Of a stretch of 64,000 nt of DNA, positions 35,801 through 42,269 are shown in pieces. The stretch lies in contig NC_090447.1 of assembly GCF_031143425.1 (NCBI RefSeq), forward strand, positions 29,354,238 to 29,418,237, read 5' to 3'. The DNA is from Pleurodeles waltl. Lineage: Eukaryota > Chordata > Amphibia > Caudata > Salamandridae. The translations under genes were made by a program, and so were the position numbers. The notes under the pieces were generated by a model. That model was not told where the DNA came from. It saw nothing but the letters and a program-made list of their open reading frames with translations, and ran no database searches. Each line of letters begins with the position of its first letter. Positions within the stretch are counted from its first letter, which is position 1.

Positions 35801-38403
35801 AGATGATACTCTTTTCCTACAGGTAGAAGGCCTAACATGACCTCAGCAGTCTGACCTGACCTGGCTACTTTAATTTCCAAGTATTGGTTGGGAGTGCAAG
35901 AATCCACTTGGGGTTCTGTGGCGCCGCCTGCTTCAAAGGATGAGTAACTCCAGCGGGGTCTGCCTGGAGGAGGCGCTGCAGAACAGTCATTTGGTATTAC
36001 TATATCTCCCAACACTGCCGCTGTCTTCTGGAACCCTCCTTGATGCTGATGCCCGCAGGCTGACCATTTTCAGGACCCAGAGACCTGGCTTTTTAACATA
36101 ATGTTTTTGCTTGTTGAGGTTTTCCTATTTGTATTTAAAGTGCACTCAACTTGTGGGGCTATCTGCCAAGCTTGTCACTTGGAGATGGTACATGTTGAAC
36201 AACAGTCATTGGTGGTGGAAAGCTTGTGACTAGATCACCCCAGGTAGCAACAATTGTTACAGGTACATGACTAATAAGTAAACAGGACTGGCCCCTAATG
36301 AACAATGGTCACAGGTAGGTGATTTGTTTCCTTGGTTACCCCCAAGGCTGCTCTTGGGAACAGGCTCCTTCCTCCTTTGGTCTGATGGCAGTAGGGAGTT
36401 TACAGTAGCATTTTTGTGTGGTGACCGTTAGCGGTTGCTTATGAACTATGAGACATCTAGTGCTCTTTGCTGCGGTAACCCTGGACCACCAAAGTTACCC
36501 AGTAGTTGTCGGTGCCCTGTGGCTGCCTGCTATGAGCACAGATGACATTTATCAAGGGGGCATTTATCAAGAGGACATTTTCCTAGTGTTAAATCCATAA
36601 TGAGCCAGCTGTAGCTCAAGTGAAGGAGTTGGTCCCTCATATCTTGCTTAGTTCTCCAGTAGGTTTTGCAGAGCTGTTTGCTGAATGTTGTCTCTTTGGC
36701 TATCTCCTAAAAAAAAGAATAGAGCATCATGCATTCACATGTGTGTGGAGTTTGACTGCCAGGAAACACGTGCACATCTCTATTGCTCCCATAGTCCACA
36801 TGCATGTAGATTTAAACACATTTCAGCCCCTTTCACTATTGTTTCAGCTTTCACAAGTTCTATTTTCTCAGAGCGAGTGCAGATCTTGTCTCTCCCCTTT
36901 ATCAATTCCTGACCCAATGTGGGTGTCAATACAGACTGATCTGCCGTACGCCTGCATTGTCAATACTCACCCTGGTGTGTGTGCCTGCCCTTGCCCCTAC
37001 TGGCGTTTCACATGACTGGTTAAATTTACTACTTGGCTTTTCTGCTCTGGGTTGTGGTTTGGCAAAGTAGGACCATGTCCTAAACTCTCCTGGCTTGTCC
37101 TGGAGTCGGGCAAGCGAATATACTGCTTTCCCTGGTTGTGCTTGTCCTTCACCTGAGACGGAGTTTCTAAAACTTGCTTAAATCATCCAGCTCTGAGTTC
37201 TCTGCTACTTCTCATATCATCAAATTCAGTAGACTGTGATGCCAATATATTTTCTCATACTAAGCTACAAGTAATGTTATCTATTACTATTGGGGTGTGT
37301 ATTTGTAACTCTCTTCTATTTTGCAGGAAAACAAGGATCGGTTGAACGCTGAGCTGAAGAAGGAGCGTCTGGAGAAGCGTCGTTCCATTGCCACCTGCTC
37401 AACCCTCGATAAGGACCTGCAGGATGTGGAGCTTGAATTCCTGCTCCTGCGAAACCCTCGGCCAGGTCCCAGGAGTCGCAGCCTGCGAACACAAAGACTT
37501 TCCCCACCAGAAGCAAGACCCCGTACCCGCACCCTGAGCAGAAGCCCACAAGTGGTACCACCAACCAACAAGCCAGAAAGCCCTTCAGATCAAAAGGAGC
37601 CGGTCCCTGCTCCTACAGAGACTAGCCGCACAGAGGCAGTACCTGCTAAAGAGGCTCACGCTGACAAACACTATGCATCTCCTCCGCCCACAGGCCAGCC
37701 TCATCCCCCTGGCCTGCTGGACACGGCCTACATTTCAGAGCCTATAGAAGAGGAAAGCTGCAACGCTCCTGCTGAGAACATTGAACAGAATCCTGAAAAA
37801 GTGGATGACCAGGACCGATCATTCAGCAGCCAGGAGAGTGACGCGGCAATGGCCAAGCTTGTCCGGCGACACACAATTAACGTTCTTCCATGTAGGGAAG
37901 AAGAAAGACAGCGTTTATTGAACTCTTGCACAGGCAGAGACCGCCCACCTCCACTTTTTCTCCAGGGCAGGGCCCGCTCGGTGGAGGAAAATGCAGAGAT
38001 GTTGGAGGGTCAGTTGATGTTGGGAGGAGCAGTCTCAAACCTTCATACCAATGAGATCGGTGTGGAGGTGGCATGCCCATCCCCCCGCCCTGAGAAACTT
38101 GGTATTTTTGGCCAAGAAATGAAGTCTTGGATTCCAGATAAGATCCAATCTCCAAGGACACCCAAAGTGAGGGAGGGAAAGAGCTCCAGCAAGGCGCCAG
38201 CTTTTAAATTAGGGGATACTTTAAATCGGAAAGACTATATGCTGACTCCAGAACCTGTAAAGCATCTGCGGGCGAAGAACAAACGGGACAGCCAGAGGCC
38301 TTCCTCCGAAGGCTCTGCCATTGTCAACTTTTTCAAACGCTTCAACGATAACCCCCGGAGGTCTCCAAAGCTGAGAGGATATGAGGCCTGCGGAAATAAC
38401 TGA
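2825..38403 (+). CDS. FHDC1-like: FH2 domain-containing protein 1-like (inverted formin), 3' ten exons
   Basis: Ten exons with AG/GT borders join without a phase break into 1962 nt, 653 codons plus TGA. Exons: 2825-2886, 6387-6489, 6668-6753, 11163-11263, 11886-11956, 14828-14935, 15087-15157, 24636-24753, 25084-25248, 37327-38403. Visible residues 1-295 are FH2 domain, with LDPKRSMN, the AGNLMNAGGYAG motif and [13 protein letters not shown] in order. Residues 296-653 are a basic Ser/Pro tail. In the known family, FH2 domains nucleate and cap actin filaments, and FHDC1 is an inverted formin with FH2 near the N-terminus and a tail that binds microtubules. The FH2 wording is closest to FHDC1, but this tail is shorter than I recall for human FHDC1 and does not resemble it clearly, so a paralogue is possible. 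The start codon and FH2 N-terminus lie outside the window. Confidence 0.9.
6387..6489 (+). CDS. FHDC1-like: FHDC1-like exon (visible exon 2)
   Basis: Acceptor cccacag, donor gtaaat, 103 nt. Its first base completes the split Lys codon. It encodes [12 protein letters not shown]...[18 protein letters not shown], the FH2 segment following the LDPKRS helix. It ends on a codon boundary. Confidence 0.93.
6668..6753 (+). CDS. FHDC1-like: FHDC1-like exon (visible exon 3)
   Basis: Acceptor ttaacag, donor gtaaga, 86 nt, only 178 bp after the previous exon. It encodes [20 protein letters not shown] then MLLLVDVP, with a codon split ag|t at its end that makes Ser with the next exon. Confidence 0.93.
6754..8201. 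other. Intron sequence without recognised elements
   Basis: First part of the 4.4 kb intron before exon 4, upstream of the solo LTR. No coding motif or repeat family was recognised. Confidence 0.5.
8202..8206. repeat. Target-site duplication AGTAC (left)
   Basis: AGTAC directly precedes the TG of the LTR. The same 5-mer directly follows its terminal CA at 10828-10832. Confidence 0.85.
8207..10827 (+). mobile_element. Solo LTR with a very long U3 (LTR family A, 2.6 kb)
   Basis: The element starts TGTAAGGAAATGG and ends CAACTTCCTACA, so it has TG...CA ends and short inverted termini, and AGTAC flanks it on both sides. There is no internal region or second LTR, so this looks like a solo LTR of 2621 bp left by recombination. 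AATAAA at 10564-10569 lies about 260 bp before the end, which fits a 3' R-U5 and sense orientation. Its 5' part is similar to the reversed 44.6-47.4 kb element (GCCTGAT..., ...CCTGCTAAC..AGG.CCC) and more loosely to the LTRs at 51-58 kb. A 151-codon frame at 9341-9796 shows no domain, and I treat it as incidental. Superfamily (Gypsy or ERV) cannot be fixed from an LTR alone. Confidence 0.82.
10828..10832. repeat. Target-site duplication AGTAC (right)
   Basis: Direct copy of 8202-8206 immediately after the terminal CA of the solo LTR. Confidence 0.85.
10833..11162. other. Intron sequence with T-rich tract
   Basis: Contains a (TG)n/T-rich low-complexity tract at about 10,856-10,890. Nothing else was recognised. 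Confidence 0.6.
11163..11263 (+). CDS. FHDC1-like: FHDC1-like exon (visible exon 4)
   Basis: Acceptor cttttccag, donor gtatga, 101 nt. It completes Ser and encodes [20 protein letters not shown] then [13 protein letters not shown], matching the FH2 segment that contains the R-x-E-x-M-x-L-K-x-E-F pattern. It ends one base into a Glu codon. Confidence 0.92.
11264..11885. other. Intron, 622 bp
   Basis: Short intron between exons 4 and 5. No repeat or RNA gene was recognised. Confidence 0.7.
11886..11956 (+). CDS. FHDC1-like: FHDC1-like exon (visible exon 5)
   Basis: Acceptor ttcctag, donor gtgagt, 71 nt. After the completed Glu it encodes [20 protein letters not shown] then MNA. AGNLMNA is the GN-x-MN motif conserved across FH2 domains. 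Confidence 0.94.
11957..14827. other. Intron, 2.9 kb, no recognised elements
   Basis: Holds a C/T homopolymer run near 13,150-13,168 and an A/T-rich stretch at 14,440-14,560. No transposon domain, RNA gene or further exon was recognised. Confidence 0.5.
14828..14935 (+). CDS. FHDC1-like: FHDC1-like exon (visible exon 6)
   Basis: Acceptor cttcctag, donor gtgagc, 108 nt, 36 codons in phase 0. It encodes [20 protein letters not shown] followed by [16 protein letters not shown], the most conserved FH2 stretch and the one that best supports the FHDC1 assignment. Confidence 0.95.
15087..15157 (+). CDS. FHDC1-like: FHDC1-like exon (visible exon 7)
   Basis: Acceptor ctcacag, donor gtaagg, 71 nt. 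It encodes [20 protein letters not shown] then PAS and two bases of an Arg codon. It follows exon 6 by only 151 bp. Confidence 0.92.
15158..17159. other. Intron sequence, first part of the 9.5 kb intron
   Basis: No recognised elements up to the LINE scrap. The open frames at 15,581-15,937 and 16,341-16,646 have no family motifs and no splice-site support. Confidence 0.45.
17160..17700 (+). mobile_element. Fragment of an L2/CR1-like non-LTR retrotransposon (RT thumb region)
   Basis: Translation on the + strand gives LKLW...LQLNN, then [19 protein letters not shown], a stop and [11 protein letters not shown]...LLSQELQDL. This is the order seen after the RT palm in CR1/L2-type polymerases (W-x-N-x-L-x-L-N, GF-L-D-x-LS, S-x-F-x-HLR). 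The frame has at least one stop. A later string, LVTFDAVDH near 17,600, looks like an RT palm motif in the wrong order, so the copy may be rearranged or that match may be chance. Ends cannot be defined. Confidence 0.5.
18883..18894. repeat. 12-bp target-site duplication of the Penelope-like element (left)
   Basis: CTTTTCAAGACT here is repeated exactly at 24,438-24,449. TSDs of about 10-15 bp are usual for Penelope-like elements. Confidence 0.85.
19041..19084 (-). ncRNA. Degenerate hammerhead-ribozyme-like motif of the Penelope-like element
   Basis: On the minus strand, ACAGCC (19,084-19,079) and GGCTGT (19,046-19,041) form a 6-bp stem I. Between them are CTTGAGA in the place of the CUGANGA core, a GUCA/UGAC stem II with an AGAA loop, GAAA, a CAC/GUG minimal stem III and a GUC cleavage triplet, in the order of a type I hammerhead. 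Penelope-like elements are known to carry such ribozymes with very short stem III. Two core positions depart from consensus, so activity is doubtful. Confidence 0.55.
21069..21520 (-). pseudogene. Penelope-like GIY-YIG endonuclease domain with Cys linker
   Basis: The linker reads [12 protein letters not shown]...FCYNTK at about 21,440-21,510, the Cys-motif insert typical of Penelope-like nucleases. The nuclease core follows with [20 protein letters not shown] and LKERLQEH. The GIY position reads VVY, and IYVG stands for YIG. The frame is the same as the upstream RT frame but is cut off from it by a stop near 21,672. The domain nicks DNA to prime reverse transcription in active relatives. Confidence 0.8.
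21672..23055 (-). pseudogene. Penelope-like reverse transcriptase (two frames)
   Basis: The first frame (23,055-22,336) carries [34 protein letters not shown] and [19 protein letters not shown]. The second (22,394-21,672) carries [20 protein letters not shown] and the catalytic [11 protein letters not shown] at about 22,173-22,184, then the thumb with ...[14 protein letters not shown]. The switch between frames near 22,380 is a frameshift, and the second frame ends at a TGA in FKIF*KNW. All palm motifs including YIDD are present, so it decayed by a few indels or stops rather than by loss of the active site. Confidence 0.87.
23081..24388 (-). pseudogene. Penelope-like N-terminal region (ORF1-like and linker)
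   Basis: Three overlapping or adjacent frames (24,388-24,023, 24,030-23,500, 23,368-23,081) lead into the RT. The first contains [20 protein letters not shown] followed by [13 protein letters not shown], a block I recognise from upstream regions of vertebrate Penelope-like RT proteins. The second is a Lys/Arg/Ser-rich linker with no clear fold. Start codon ATG at 24,386-24,388 lies 49 bp inside the element's 5' end. Whether the intact ancestor had one or two ORFs cannot be decided here. Confidence 0.65.
24438..24449. repeat. 12-bp target-site duplication of the Penelope-like element (right)
   Basis: CTTTTCAAGACT, identical to 18,883-18,894. Confidence 0.85.
24636..24753 (+). CDS. FHDC1-like: FHDC1-like exon (visible exon 8)
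   Basis: Acceptor tttgcag, donor gtgtgg (weak), 118 nt. It completes Arg and encodes [20 protein letters not shown], then [19 protein letters not shown], the helical C-terminal part of FH2. A second possible acceptor at ctttgcag lies 13 nt further in. The first one keeps the phase. Confidence 0.9.
24754..25083 (+). other. In-frame, stop-free 330-nt intron (possible retained intron)
   Basis: The sequence between exons 8 and 9 is 110 codons long, and the host frame reads through it without a stop. It holds a tandem duplication of about 30 bp (GGGGCGGTTCCCCTCCTGCAG units at about 24,915-24,970). The donor is weak (CAG|GTGTGG). The encoded segment is hydrophobic and has no family match, so I treat it as an intron. 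Retention would lengthen the protein by 110 residues rather than truncate it. Confidence 0.6.
25084..25248 (+). CDS. FHDC1-like: FHDC1-like exon (visible exon 9)
   Basis: Acceptor ctcctcag, donor gtaact, 165 nt, 55 codons. It encodes [20 protein letters not shown] followed by [20 protein letters not shown] and the end of the FH2 domain. FFCED is a conserved late FH2 motif. Confidence 0.94.
25249..25734. other. Intron sequence before the Gypsy insertion
   Basis: Contains T-rich tracts at about 25,440-25,480 and 25,711-25,723. No element was recognised. Confidence 0.6.
25735..25739. repeat. Target-site duplication ATGTT (left) of the Gypsy element
   Basis: ATGTT abuts the left LTR, and the identical 5-mer abuts the right LTR at 31,621-31,625. 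Confidence 0.85.
25740..26092 (-). repeat. 3' LTR of the Gypsy element
   Basis: 353 bp. On the minus strand it begins TGTTGTAAGGTAG and ends TTTATAATA. It differs from the right copy at four bases. Confidence 0.9.
26286..30194 (-). CDS. Gypsy (Mag-like) Gag-Pol polyprotein, intact 1302-codon frame
   Basis: Domains by residue: gag (about 22-240, with [14 protein letters not shown]), two zinc knuckles (C247-C262, C269-C282; the second is CX2CX4HX4C, the first has a longer last spacer), protease with ADSCSP at 334-339, RT (about 480-660, active site FQDD 619-622), RNase H (TDAS 767-770, E807), integrase with HHCC (H983, H986-type, C1016, C1019) and D1049/D1108/E1144 with 35 residues between the last two, then a GPF module at 1270-1272. 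The frame has no stops or shifts. The hydrophobic first 20 residues are probably untranslated leader, and Met21 or Met22 (about 30,134) just before AAAGMSQ is a better start. The protease triad reads DSC instead of the usual D-T/S-G, which may disable it. Gag and Pol share one frame, so no frameshift signal is needed. Confidence 0.93.
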   Translation of the reverse strand: MYFPVVILVIVCFLLYLLSVMMAAAGMSQPIPFLNDMGEPNIPWKDWFKIFESYLIAIGGDKFNPIRKQHILLHNLGTHGRKIYDSLPDPNNAEGLAQDEYVTRCLKLEKQFGDRVNVVLERHKFFSRCQGKQESVTNYIAALRGLCTLCDFGELNDSLIRDQLVRCTNNAKIQEKLLQRQPNLQEAIEIAKSIEHTEICLQEIRHTPVEEHINEISSDLREDKILKIRSKDKSPQLHGNNKPNLTCFRCGSSNHLANSTQCQARSAVCRRCNKRGHFARVCKDPSRLMDNKKQEESSQLIKKIILQVESDNSNSNRYPECTITINNRAIRVYADSCSPFTIINSQNLKVIAKENGIDLSIADIYPKGYNRDPIYLKGMFTGVISFKGRSTVGKIYVVEDGSSLLGWQHQKERGIKLDPNNPDQVICVESLNSGEPFIREFPEIFSGKLGLLKNFQHKIKIKPRAKAVAHKTRPIPHLLKNAVKEELNRLENLGIIQPVDCSEWLAPIVVAKKSNGKDIRLCVDLRDLNRNIWVERYPLPRIHEVLSTMGKAAYFSVLDLSNAYHQIELHPDSKWLTAFTTPFGSFMFNRMPFGLASAAAVFQKVMQNILGDLPNTLCFQDDVLVYGVTEEEHNERLRAVLLKLKMAGLTLRSEKCQLGVGSVEYLGHIISKDGFKPKFSLVDAVKKADPPKNKDALRSFLGLAEFMSKYVKKNSAISHKLRELLKNHAPFIWLEDHNCAFEQIKLAIVEAPHLSNFDHNRKTILMTDASKLGLGAALSQIVDGEERIIAFASKALNDAESNYSVIEREALAVFWAVKHFKFFLWGTQFILRTNHKPLVYVFSTKGFSNSTPRIARWILGLENFCFNVEYIPGNKNTTADFLSRSPMNTKEEVETNETPILLVDLPSISNSEWELAYKQDDTLSVLKERAKEGWPLLKKDLEESIKDFWEVRLEINEKNNFILRNDKIIPPQSLRLKIIKLAHEGHLGRSLTKARIRECFWFPSMDSLIENEVKKCSICSASDKSKMVRKTPISPVQVPNKPWIKLAFDIIGPLNYSGLQKRFALVHIDFHSHWISTKFVNQITTNSVISFLKDIFAVEGIPETLVTDNGVQLTSIMMKQFLDLVGIKHFTTALYCPRANGLAERTNRMIKECIQLASINHVNVEDAVREMLWAYHTTPNSITKISPFIALRGRTPCTKFFPTWLGGGNKNGKILSYSSTKVRMHQDKYKQRYDMKYGTRVQNWKVGDQVLVCRPFGMTRSCVKDTKFAGPFYITKIRRNVVVLNNGQCWSMDRIVKFSNHN
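30357..31020 (-). repeat. Array of repeated hairpins in the Gypsy 5' leader
   Basis: The phrase GCTGTGCCTGTCAGCGTG recurs with its partner arm. Clean hairpins of 9- or 8-bp stem and 11-13 nt loop occur at 30,363-30,391, 30,420-30,448, 30,461-30,489, 30,519-30,547 and 30,845-30,873 (arms GCCTGTCAG / CTGACAGGC or near variants). At 30,894-30,915 both arms have changed together to GTCTGTCT / AGACAGAC. Looser copies lie at about 30,618, 30,700, 30,928 and 30,989. The array lies between the 5' LTR and gag, in the transcript leader. Function is not known. Packaging, translation or dimerisation are possible roles. Confidence 0.85.
31250..31267 (-). promoter_or_regulatory. Possible primer-binding site of the Gypsy element
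   Basis: CTGGCGACGAGGAGTGCG lies immediately inside the 5' LTR on the coding strand, the position of a tRNA primer-binding site. The tRNA was not identified. Confidence 0.5.
31268..31620 (-). repeat. 5' LTR of the Gypsy element
   Basis: 353 bp, direct copy of 25,740-26,092 with four differences. Confidence 0.9.
31621..31625. repeat. Target-site duplication ATGTT (right) of the Gypsy element
   Basis: Identical to 25,735-25,739. Confidence 0.85.
31626..34769. other. Intron sequence, mostly unrecognised
   Basis: T-rich tract at about 31,672-31,712. Two diverged copies of a segment with TATCTGAGGCC...GTGCAG...CTGCAGC(A/C)CATGA occur near 34,118-34,190 and 34,275-34,345, suggesting an old tandem duplication. 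No protein domain or RNA gene was recognised. Confidence 0.45.
34770..35700 (+). mobile_element. Decayed L2-like LINE fragment (RT to 3' end)
   Basis: The + strand reads [15 protein letters not shown] at about 34,776-34,820, the RT palm motif of L2/CR1-type elements. In another frame PLLFNRY follows at about 34,970, close to the PLLFN block after VPQGS. Near the end comes LWNEF...[13 protein letters not shown] (35,484-35,560), matching the C-terminal LWN-x-LP...SL-x-FKKALKT-x-LF pattern, and GTGCTTTACAA at about 35,650 resembles L2 3' ends. Frames shift repeatedly, so the copy is old. Confidence 0.65.
35701..37326. other. Intron sequence before the last exon
   Basis: A-rich tract at about 35,729-35,756. 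No recognised element. Confidence 0.5.
37327..38403 (+). CDS. FHDC1-like: FHDC1-like last exon: FH2 end and C-terminal tail
   Basis: Acceptor ttttgcag, 358 codons, stop TGA at 38,401-38,403. It opens with [20 protein letters not shown], the charged helix that ends the FH2 region of FHDC1-type formins, and then gives a low-complexity Arg/Ser/Pro-rich tail. Blocks that look conserved rather than random are [36 protein letters not shown] and [19 protein letters not shown] near the C-terminus. In FHDC1 the basic tail targets microtubules and Golgi. That role is inferred here from family and charge only. Confidence 0.92.
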   Translation, partial: ENKDRLNAELKKERLEKRRSIATCSTLDKDLQDVELEFLLLRNPRPGPRSRSLRTQRLSPPEARPRTRTLSRSPQVVPPTNKPESPSDQKEPVPAPTETSRTEAVPAKEAHADKHYASPPPTGQPHPPGLLDTAYISEPIEEESCNAPAENIEQNPEKVDDQDRSFSSQESDAAMAKLVRRHTINVLPCREEERQRLLNSCTGRDRPPPLFLQGRARSVEENAEMLEGQLMLGGAVSNLHTNEIGVEVACPSPRPEKLGIFGQEMKSWIPDKIQSPRTPKVREGKSSSKAPAFKLGDTLNRKDYMLTPEPVKHLRAKNKRDSQRPSSEGSAIVNFFKRFNDNPRRSPKLRGYEACGNN

Positions 38404-39995
38404 GCTTTTTATGTTGACCTTATGTTGTGGGATGTGAACAGTAGCCTGATCTTGCAGGGAATTCAGGAGGGGGAGAGAGAGAAACTTTTAAAGCTATCTC
38501 TTACCCCAAACAGTGGTGCTGTGGAGTGGGAAGGGGGTAGGTCTGCACATCTGATTCTGCCAATCCTCTGCCCTTTTCACATCGTGATGGAGCGGAGGGT
38601 CACCCATGTCCAAGAGCTGCTGCCTACATGTACTGAATGTCGACCTCCGTAGATTCGTCTGCAGCTTTCTTGGGTGAAAAAGAAGGAGCTTGTTCTCACA
38701 TAACTATTTTAATGAAGGAGATGGGGTGAAGGTCCTTTAACCCAACAATCCAGTATCTGATCTCTCAGGTGATCATCTAAGGTGAGCTATACCTCGTGCT
38801 CATCCATGGCACTATTGGCAGAGGAGTCACTCTTGGAAAGGGCAAATCGTATTAAAGAGCCATTTTGCTTGTGGAGTTTGGCAGAGGACTTAGAGGTCAG
38901 CTGTGCATTGCTGGCAGGTCCAGGGGAGACTTCCACACATGGTGGAGGTCCTTGAATATGAACTCGTTAGTTGAACTGTTTCATGACACATGAAAGTACA
39001 TCAACCGTTTGCGACAAATTTCCTTTGACCTCTGGCAAGTTGGATGAAGTCTGCCCATTGGGAGGGAGGAAGGGAAGCCTGGGAAAATTTTGTGGAAGTG
39101 CATGTCAGGGAAGACAGTGGAATTTGAAAGCATAGGGTGTGGGAAATGTCCAGACACTGCCAGGGTTCCGGGGTGGAGGGGGGGTTGTAGCCATGAGACA
39201 AAGATGTCCCCTGCACGCGTTGGTTGTAGTCTTCTACGTGGCCTGATTCATTTTTAAACACAATCACTTTAGGTGTTGCACTTCTGCCATGTTCTTTCTT
39301 GCCCTGGGGGTGATGTCCCCCTACTAAACTGGGCATAAACTTCAAGGTATTCTTTATAGTGAAAATCACATATGTAAAGTACACTCCTTTTTCACCCCTA
39401 ATCCTCGGCCCAGGTCGCTCATGTCGGATGCAGCCTGGCCAGAGGCTCAGGTGACGTTTTAATGGACTCAGAATGTAAACAGCCTCTGAATAAATGTGAT
39501 GAAATCTACATTTTCTGAATGTTGCCTGTTTGTCTTGTTTTCTGATGGTGAGAGGGGTTACTTTGGGCCGTAACACGCTCACTAGTATTTTAATGCAGTC
39601 CGCACCTTACCACAGTAATATATTCTGTGCTAATATTTTCACTTGGCAATTTATTTTGCTGCATGACTTTGGTCACTTTCTTTGATTGTCTCTGGAAAAA
39701 TTCTCACTTTTTTGCCTTTTTTATAGTTTTCTCACTAATTTTGATGTTTTAAGTCTTTCCGTAATGTGGTCATCTGTCGTACTTTGGTATTCCTGCCTAT
39801 TTGTGATCTGTAATCTCCTCAGACCTTGCGTTTAACGCACACCAGTCTTTTTCTGTTTTTATTTGGCCTTGCTCATTGACATTGTGCAGTATTTCTGTAG
39901 TGTTTGTGGCGTCTTGTGTCGTTAAACTTTTCACTGTGAATGGAACGTGAGTGCCCAGATATGGCCTTTAAACAATAAAATTAATTCAGAATTTC
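38404..39995 (+). other. FHDC1-like: Probable 3' UTR of the FHDC1-like gene
   Basis: About 1.6 kb from the stop codon to just past the first good poly(A) signal. No transposon domain was recognised. A 193-codon open frame on the opposite strand (39,001-39,582) has no known motif and is taken as incidental. Confidence 0.55.
39974..39979 (+). terminator. Candidate polyadenylation signal AATAAA
   Basis: AATAAA followed 30-70 bp later by T/GT-rich sequence. Two more overlapping AATAAA copies lie at 40,410-40,419 and could mark an alternative end. Confidence 0.5.
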
Positions 39996-40874
39996 CGGTT
40001 TGCATTCTCTTGTATTTCTCATGTTCTGGTGAAGTTGAAGGCTTTTCATCCAAGTAGATTTTTTATTTATGTACAGACTGACCCTGTGTTTCAAGGAAAG
40101 TTCCTGCGGATTTCGGGCTTGCTCGAAGAGTGGAAGGGCAATTTTTAAAATGAGAACAGTGTTCAGTGGTCACTTACTACAGGAATTGGTCCTGTACAGG
40201 CTGCGGCGTGGTTGTCCGGCTCATTTAGGACGTAGAATCATAACATACTTGGGTTATGGGTGGCGGGGGAGTGGTTAGGTCAAGGCACATGTACCTTTAA
40301 ACTATCTCTTTCGGTACTTAATTTGAGCCGATGGGTCCCACGGTACTTAAAACGGGGTGGCGCGACTCTTTGGATTGTTCAGCGGGTGGTAGCCCTTCTC
40401 CCCATTTTGAATAAATAAAAATGCCCCCGCTGTCTGCCTCGTAATGATGGGGCCGCATCAAGGTGGATGATGGGACATCATGCTCTAAGTTGCACTTATT
40501 TTTGATGTTTGGAAAGTAAACCAAGGCACCCTTCCACTCAACGTATCTGCTTCGAGCACGGGGTTGGGTAACAGTGGTGCACGGGTTATGCATAGTAAGG
40601 ATACCTGCAATTTTGAAGTGGTAACTGCTATCGTGTATTGGCCCTAAATCCTGCTGTGGTACGTTGGCGCCGATCACCAGTGCACCGGAACACCCAGATT
40701 TCTCTGTCCTGGGTGCAGTCCAATACCAGCAAAGCTTTGCAGATGGCTTGGCCCCCCCCCCCGCATGAAGACTGGACGGTGCTCCATCCCAGCCAACCAA
40801 GCGAAGAGGTGAATGGGGCAGACTGTAGGGAAGCCCTTAAGAGAGAGTTTGGGGAAAGTCTACCTTGCACCTCT
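39996..40874. other. Flanking sequence between gene end and retrovirus
   Basis: Contains a 13-bp C run near 40,752. No recognised gene. Open frames on both strands around 40,318-40,994 overlap each other and lack motifs. Confidence 0.45.
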
Positions 40875-41222
40875 TGTCACATGTGGGAATGGTGTCAAGA
40901 ACAAAGGCTACACTTTGCCCTCCGACCTTCCTTTTATTGCATTGCCCAACCTGCATGCTCACCACTTCTGTGCTTCTTTACATCAGGAGTTTGACACAGG
41001 TGATATGGTGTTTATATGAAAGTATATTAACTTTTTATTATGAGACTTGTTATTGGTTTTTCAGGTAATATGTATGAAGTCAGCATAAAAGGCTGCTTGC
41101 AAGCAGTCATTTGAGATCCGCTTTTCAGCTCTCTGCAAGTGACTGGTCTCCTGGCCATTGCGATTAAACCTACTTTTGCCTTGCTAGAAAAGTATTATAT
41201 TTTTACCAGTTTCCCCCCAACA
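40875..41222 (+). repeat. Probable 5' LTR of the endogenous retrovirus
   Basis: ATAAAA at 41,085-41,090 serves as TATA box, ATTAAA at 41,163-41,168 as poly(A) signal, and the segment ends CCCCAACA with a leader-like sequence following, the compact U3-R-U5 layout of simple retroviral LTRs. The right end (CA at 41,222) is reasonably clear. The left end (TGTCACATG at 40,875) is a guess, since the 3' LTR lies beyond the window. Confidence 0.5.
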
Positions 41223-42269
41223 TTTGTGAGCCAGCCTGGAGGAGTCCTGTTTGTCCTCAACTGCCTGCTGCCACTGGAACACTGTCTACCCCGCTGCCTA
41301 GAGAACTGCGCATTTATAACAAGGTGAGCAGACACCGTGTTACTTCAAGTTCTGCCTATTGACGGGGGTGGGTAGGACCCGGAATTGCTGTATTTAAGGT
41401 GACACCAACATTTACTCCGTTCAATGTTTGTATATTATGACTTTCTTTGGCAATGGTAAATGTGAATGAAATGTAATGTGTAATTGAATGCAAAATGGTG
41501 TATGTAATATCGCACAGTATTAGTTGAGCACAATGTGTAGTTGGTAGGCAGTTAATCCCATCACAGCATTGGAAGTGGCAAAGACAGCATAGGTGATTCA
41601 ATGTGTGTTCTGACATTTTGGCACAAGGGATGGCCGAAAAACCGATGTTAATCTTTACCCCTAAGTAAGAAGAGAACAATCTAATCAATAGACCTTGGAC
41701 CATACGCCTGGAAGTCAGTCTTTGGCCTGTGAGGTCCATGGAATGAAGTAATCCCCTCTGGAGTATGGAGGGAAGGGACCAAAAACTACTGGGCTAGTGA
41801 GGTGTTTAGGGTAAGGGATTGGCACAGATTTAGAAAGTTAGAAAAGCATTATTATCTAAGGGAAGAACATATTGGTGATAAATATATGTAGACACATGTA
41901 AACAGAAATATGACCACGGGGAAATGTTATTTTATTATACTCAACATAGATACAAATGGATGGATTCCTTATCTTGTGAGGGATAGTGTAAAATTTCAGG
42001 AAATGAAGTTTTAAAGAGGTCAAACATTGAGTAAACCGATAAAAACACAAATTACAAAGTTAAAAAAGTTACCAGAAACACAGGTGACTTTGGATACTCT
42101 CCTATAACACATGCAAAAGACCTTTCCTGGTGATCAGAAAAGGTTACAGAAACACTGTAAATAATGGTTTAGGGTACCCAGAGATATACATATCCCTGGC
42201 CACAGGAAAGGACATTTGATATTAGACCATACTGCCATGCACCTCGAAAACAAATAGACAGGAGTTAGG
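41223..42269 (+). other. Retroviral leader region with possible primer-binding site and splice donor
   Basis: TTTGTGAGCCAGCCTGGAGG follows the LTR end at the place of a primer-binding site. The tRNA was not identified. AAG|GTGAGC at 41,321-41,329 is a good splice donor, as expected for env mRNA. The rest is non-coding. Confidence 0.45.

Noticed and set aside
41356..41739. 127-codon frame (-)
   Set aside because: It lies in the retroviral leader on the wrong strand, with no motif.
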